A DNA stretch of 11,037 bases from Ophiostoma sp. CBS 140.51 (lineage: Eukaryota; Ascomycota; Sordariomycetes; Ophiostomatales; Ophiostomataceae). The position numbers were made by a program, and so were the translations under genes. Shown here one piece after another: positions 8,132-11,037 of this stretch. Positions within the stretch are counted from its first letter, which is position 1. Each line of letters starts with the position of its first letter. The notes under the pieces were generated by a model that saw only the letters and a list, made by a program, of their open reading frames with translations, was not told where the DNA came from and made no database searches. The stretch covers positions 1 to 11,037 of the forward strand of contig JANSLP010000570.1 in assembly GCA_029298735.1 (NCBI GenBank), written 5' to 3'.

Positions 8132-8503
8132 ACCAGCCATGGCTATACAGTGATGTTTTCACTGGTGCCGACAATCTATTACCGACCATAAACACACCCC
8201 CTCCGACATTTACATAATATCTCTTGATTTTTGTTGCCTTTCATTTGTCTAATTTGTCATGATTTGTTTTTGTTTACTCTGTTTTACTTTTTGCTTTTGA
8301 TTCTCTTCTAAGAACACGCGCTACATACCATTTACTTTGTAATACCACGTTGGATATACTTTGGGAAAACACTATGATACCACTAGGATTATATATCTAT
8401 GAATTTATTATATATCAAACAAAAGGAATTAAGAAATGATAGTGAGAATAAAATGGGGATACGGTATTGCAGTCAGAAACGATCGCAACTAACACATCTT
8501 CTC
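8132..8503. other. Shared 3' region of two convergent genes
   Basis: This 372-bp AT-rich spacer must contain the 3' ends of both the MFS (+) and FMO (-) transcripts. On the minus strand AATAAA (8409-8404) is about 95 nt past the FMO stop and is a good poly(A) signal. No equally clear signal is seen for the MFS gene. The 10-mer attatatatc occurs twice (8388-8397, 8407-8416). The two 3' UTRs may overlap. Confidence 0.55.
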
Positions 8504-10328
8504 TTACACCTTCTTCGTCTTCAGCTCGTCCTCCAGCTGCTGGTTCATCCGCTCAATCGCTTCGCGGGCGCCCGGCCATGCCTTGCGCTTCTCACTCGGA
8601 AAAATACGGTACAGATGCGGCGTGTAGACCCCGGAAGTCAGCAGCTTGTACAGTCGCCGGTTGCGCAAGTAAAACGTCCAGCCTTGAGCACCCCAACCCA
8701 AGTTGGCGCCCACATTCGTGCCCGCCGCCTCGTCCGCCCACGCCAGCCATTCAAATTGTTTGGTGAGCTGCGGGTACACGGGGCCCGTACGGGCATACTC
8801 CAAAATCCATGCGTGTTGCTCATCAACATGACGCTCCATTTCCGCCTTGGGGGGTAGAGTGGACGTATTGTGTGCCTCGACACCCCAGACTTGTGCCACG
8901 GCCATGGAGGCAATGTCGTAGAGCTGGAACGCCGGTGTGGCAAAGGCGGCTGCGCCCATGAATGCGAGTGAGTCCGGATAGTCGAGTGAGAAGACGTTAC
9001 GGTAGAGGCGGGCCAGGGGTTTGCCGCGACTACCGGGCAGGGCAAGCCATGCCGGGTTGGTGTTGCGGGCTGGGTGGACGCGGGGCTCCAGCAACGACAT
9101 GCCGAGGTCGTTGACATAGCCCGTGCAGAACAAAATCACGTCGATGTCGTCGAGTTTCATGGGCTCGTCGCCCTCTTTGGGTGCATCCAATTGGACCGAG
9201 TTAGGTCCGGTAACACGTTTTAGGCCCGGAACAGAAACGATATCACCGCTCTCCAGTCCGGGAATGAGCTCGTCTGATACCGTGGGGAACGTCTGACGGA
9301 GTGACGGGGCCGGGGACAGCCGCCATTCTGGGTGCTCGTGGATCGAAGGAAAAGCGGTGTCCTGAATCTTTTGCGCAAACTTGGTAAACATGTTGGTGGC
9401 CACGTTGGGGGCGAAGCGCTGCATCAGTTTTTGGACGGTCATCAAATTGTATGTCAAACCGTGGTCGATGGAGCGGCCATTGTGAAGGCGAGGAAGGATA
9501 TAGGCGCCGTGGCGGTGGGCTAGGTATATCTTGCGGGCATGGCCCATGAGAGCAACGGCCGAGTCGCCGGCAGTGCTGCCGATGCCGACAACCAGCACCG
9601 ACTTGTCCTTGAAGTCTTCCGGCTTCTTGAACGTCTGGGAGTGCAGCACTTGTCCTTTGAATGTGTCCATACCCTCAATCTTGGGGACGCTGGGCTTGTC
9701 GTTGGTGCCGGTGGCCAGAATGAGCTTGTCAAAGGTGATGGTCTCGGTGTCGGCGTCGCTCGCTGAAGCGGTCGGGGCCACCTCGATATGCCACTTGTTG
9801 TTGGCATCGTCGCGCTTGATAGCGCGGATGGCCGTGTTTAGACGAATACGCGGGCGCAACTGGAAGTGGTCGGCATAGCTCTGGAGGTAGTCGTCGATGT
9901 AGGAGCTGGCGCAGAGAGAAGGGGTATCTGGGGGTGTCAATATGGTGCTGAGGGTCATAATCTCAGAGAGAATGCGCGCTGCTCACCATCTGGGTAGGGA
10001 AAGTCGGTATAGCAACCCCGCTGTTTTGAGATGTTGGCGACGGTGGCTTGAGATGTTAGTTTCTTTTGATTATTTTGTACAACTGGCACGCTTCTTACAC
10101 GGCAAAACAGACGTCGTCTCGTCCAGAGTGTACTTCCATAGGCCGCCGACATAGCTCTTGCGCTCAAAGCCGGTGGCGTCGAAGCCTTCCTCGAGCAAAT
10201 TCTTGAGTGTGACAAGGCCGAGGGCGCCTGTCGTGTTAGCGGAGATCATATATCATGTGTGAAATCGTAGAAGAATTCTCACCCGCGCCGATGACGGCCA
10301 CTTTGATGTCCTTGTTGCTGCCCGCCAT
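8504..10328 (-). CDS. Flavin-containing monooxygenase (dimethylaniline monooxygenase-like)
   Basis: Exons, in reading order, are 10328-10283, 10227-10099, 10046-9987 and 9927-8504, giving 552 aa, a normal FMO length. Introns are 55, 52 and 59 nt, with GTGAG, GTAAGA and GTGAG donors. The ATG at 10328 sits in ACCATGG and puts the FAD-binding GAGALG at residues 14-19, joined across intron 1. Further marks are Glu37 and GGLW (43-46), the active-site Asn63 (matching Asn61 of human FMOs), DFPYP (73-77), ATG (150-152), the FMO fingerprint FKGQVLHSQTF (168-178), NADPH-binding GIGSTA (193-198, Ala as third small residue) and FCTGY (345-349). The reaction is NADPH- and O2-dependent oxygenation of a nucleophilic N or S in a small molecule, via a C4a-hydroperoxyflavin; Baeyer-Villiger activity cannot be excluded. 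There is no signal peptide or hydrophobic C-terminal anchor as in mammalian FMOs, so it is probably cytosolic. Substrate unknown. Confidence 0.92.
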
Positions 10329-10556
10329 GGTTGAATGTGGAGATGGGCTGGTGTGAGTTGAAAGAATATTGTTACAGAAAAGAAGTAGCAGACGTTGAAA
10401 ATCAAATAAAACTAGTTACGAACAATCTTACACAGAGACCTTGAGGTCGTGTGCCGTCCAAGACGAGGAAATGCCCGTCTTATGTATTACCTTTTTGACG
10501 CCCCTTCTCACGTCCTCGTGTTCAACGAACTCCAAGCTACGTGCCCTTACCCCCCT
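10329..10556 (-). promoter_or_regulatory. ATG-free leader and proximal promoter of the FMO gene
   Basis: Read on the minus strand, no ATG occurs between about 10556 and the start codon at 10328. A possible 5'-UTR intron lies at 10431-10348 (84 nt): donor GTAAGA, a CTCAC branch-like site and acceptor CACCAG, 20 nt before the ATG. No clear TATA box was seen. Confidence 0.35.
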
Positions 10557-10785
10557 CATACTTGCCCCAGCTCTTCAGCTTCCCTGTCCGTGTCTTGGCA
10601 ATGGTCCATCAGGGTCGTTTGGTCTTGTTGCTGCCATTTTATCAGATCAGTCTAGTGAAATCAAACGGTCTTCAAGTAGCTCTTTGGATTTTTTCGTCTT
10701 ATTTTTTGCTGCTTTAGTTCTTAGCGTCTGCATGACGCGGTTCTTTCCTTTAGGGCCAGGCAGAACGCGAAGTACGAGCTGGACA

Positions 10786-11037
10786 CTAACATCTGTCTCT
10801 TCTCCAAAAGCTAGTCGGAATATAAGAATTGCCTGCCGGGGAATAGACGTTGAAAAGAGAAGACACGAAAGAAGGGGCGAAAACGAGAACGACGGTGAAA
10901 ACGAGGTAAACGACGAGAAATGTCAAGAAAGAGCACACGACGAACCGGGCGAGATCCATGGCGACTCGGTCCTCGTCTCGCTTGATGGGTGGATATTGTG
11001 GATTTAGCGGCAACGCAGGCGGGACCGCCGTTCGACC
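10786..11037 (-). CDS. Partial or small single-pass membrane protein at the window edge
   Basis: On the minus strand a frame is open from the window edge (11037) to a TAG at 10788-10786, 83 codons. An internal ATG at 10959, in GCCATGG, would give a 57-aa protein; otherwise this is the C-terminal end of a gene starting outside the window. After a polar, proline- and charge-containing segment comes one strong hydrophobic helix (about residues 6-27 from the ATG, rich in Val, Phe and Leu), then a short tail ending in basic residues. No family is recognised. The opposite strand has a codon-aligned open frame over the same stretch, and such pairs are often artefacts, so the call is tentative. It would lie in tandem upstream of the FMO gene, 457 bp from its ATG. 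Confidence 0.35.
   Translation of the reverse strand, partial: GRTAVPPALPLNPQYPPIKRDEDRVAMDLARFVVCSFLTFLVVYLVFTVVLVFAPSFVSSLFNVYSPAGNSYIPTSFWRRDRC

Noticed and set aside
8504..9958. Starting the FMO at the ATG at 9958
   Set aside because: It would lose the FAD-binding GAGALG motif, Asn63 and DFPYP. The ATG lies inside intron 3, and the upstream exons join in frame with good splice sites.
1475..10328. A biosynthetic gene cluster (quinoprotein, MFS, FMO)
   Set aside because: There is no polyketide, peptide or terpene backbone gene and no pathway regulator in the window. The orientations differ and a 3-kb gap separates the first gene. Proximity alone is not evidence.
10441..11007. 188-codon plus-strand frame over the FMO upstream region
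   Set aside because: Non-ATG opening (first ATG 10471) and low-complexity ends. Its C-terminal half is the codon-aligned complement of the minus-strand membrane frame. I cannot fully exclude it, but nothing recognisable supports it.

Overview
The window looks like nuclear DNA from a filamentous ascomycete (Pezizomycotina, most likely Sordariomycetes; genus not determinable). The genes carry short introns of 49-62 nt with fungal GTAAGT or GTGAG donors and CTAAC-like branch sites. Coding exons have C-rich third positions. CT-rich promoter tracts and long CA-rich leaders precede the start codons, and intergenic DNA is full of short purine/pyrimidine tracts. No rRNA, tRNA, CRISPR array or transposon was recognised.

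Three genes are clear. (1) 1475-2902 (+, three exons, 437 aa) is a secreted six-cysteine quinoprotein of the glucose/sorbosone dehydrogenase type, closest in layout to a single-domain AA12 (PQQ-dependent pyranose dehydrogenase). (2) 6043-8131 (+, two exons, 679 aa) is a 14-helix MFS transporter of the DHA2 drug:H+ antiporter type, with a long charged N-terminal extension and a Q/N-rich C-terminal tail. (3) 10328-8504 (-, four exons, 552 aa) is a soluble flavin-containing monooxygenase with FAD, NADPH and FMO fingerprint motifs. Genes 2 and 3 are convergent, with 372 bp between their stop codons.

The remainder is about 1.47 kb of DNA upstream of gene 1, about 3.1 kb between genes 1 and 2, and about 0.7 kb at the right edge. 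The 3.1 kb gap has no strong gene, but holds one weak candidate for a small secreted cysteine protein (3971-3669, -), a 17-bp tandem repeat and several purine/pyrimidine tracts. At the right edge a minus-strand reading frame with one strong membrane helix (stop at 10786) runs out of the window.

Functionally the genes suggest extracellular sugar oxidation, efflux and FAD/NADPH-dependent oxygenation. There is no biosynthetic backbone enzyme or regulator here, so nothing shows that they form a cluster. I do not see a convincing previously undescribed system; the observations most worth checking are the stand-alone AA12-like quinoprotein, the small secreted-protein candidate, the extended MFS tails and an exact 16-bp repeat shared by two intergenic regions.
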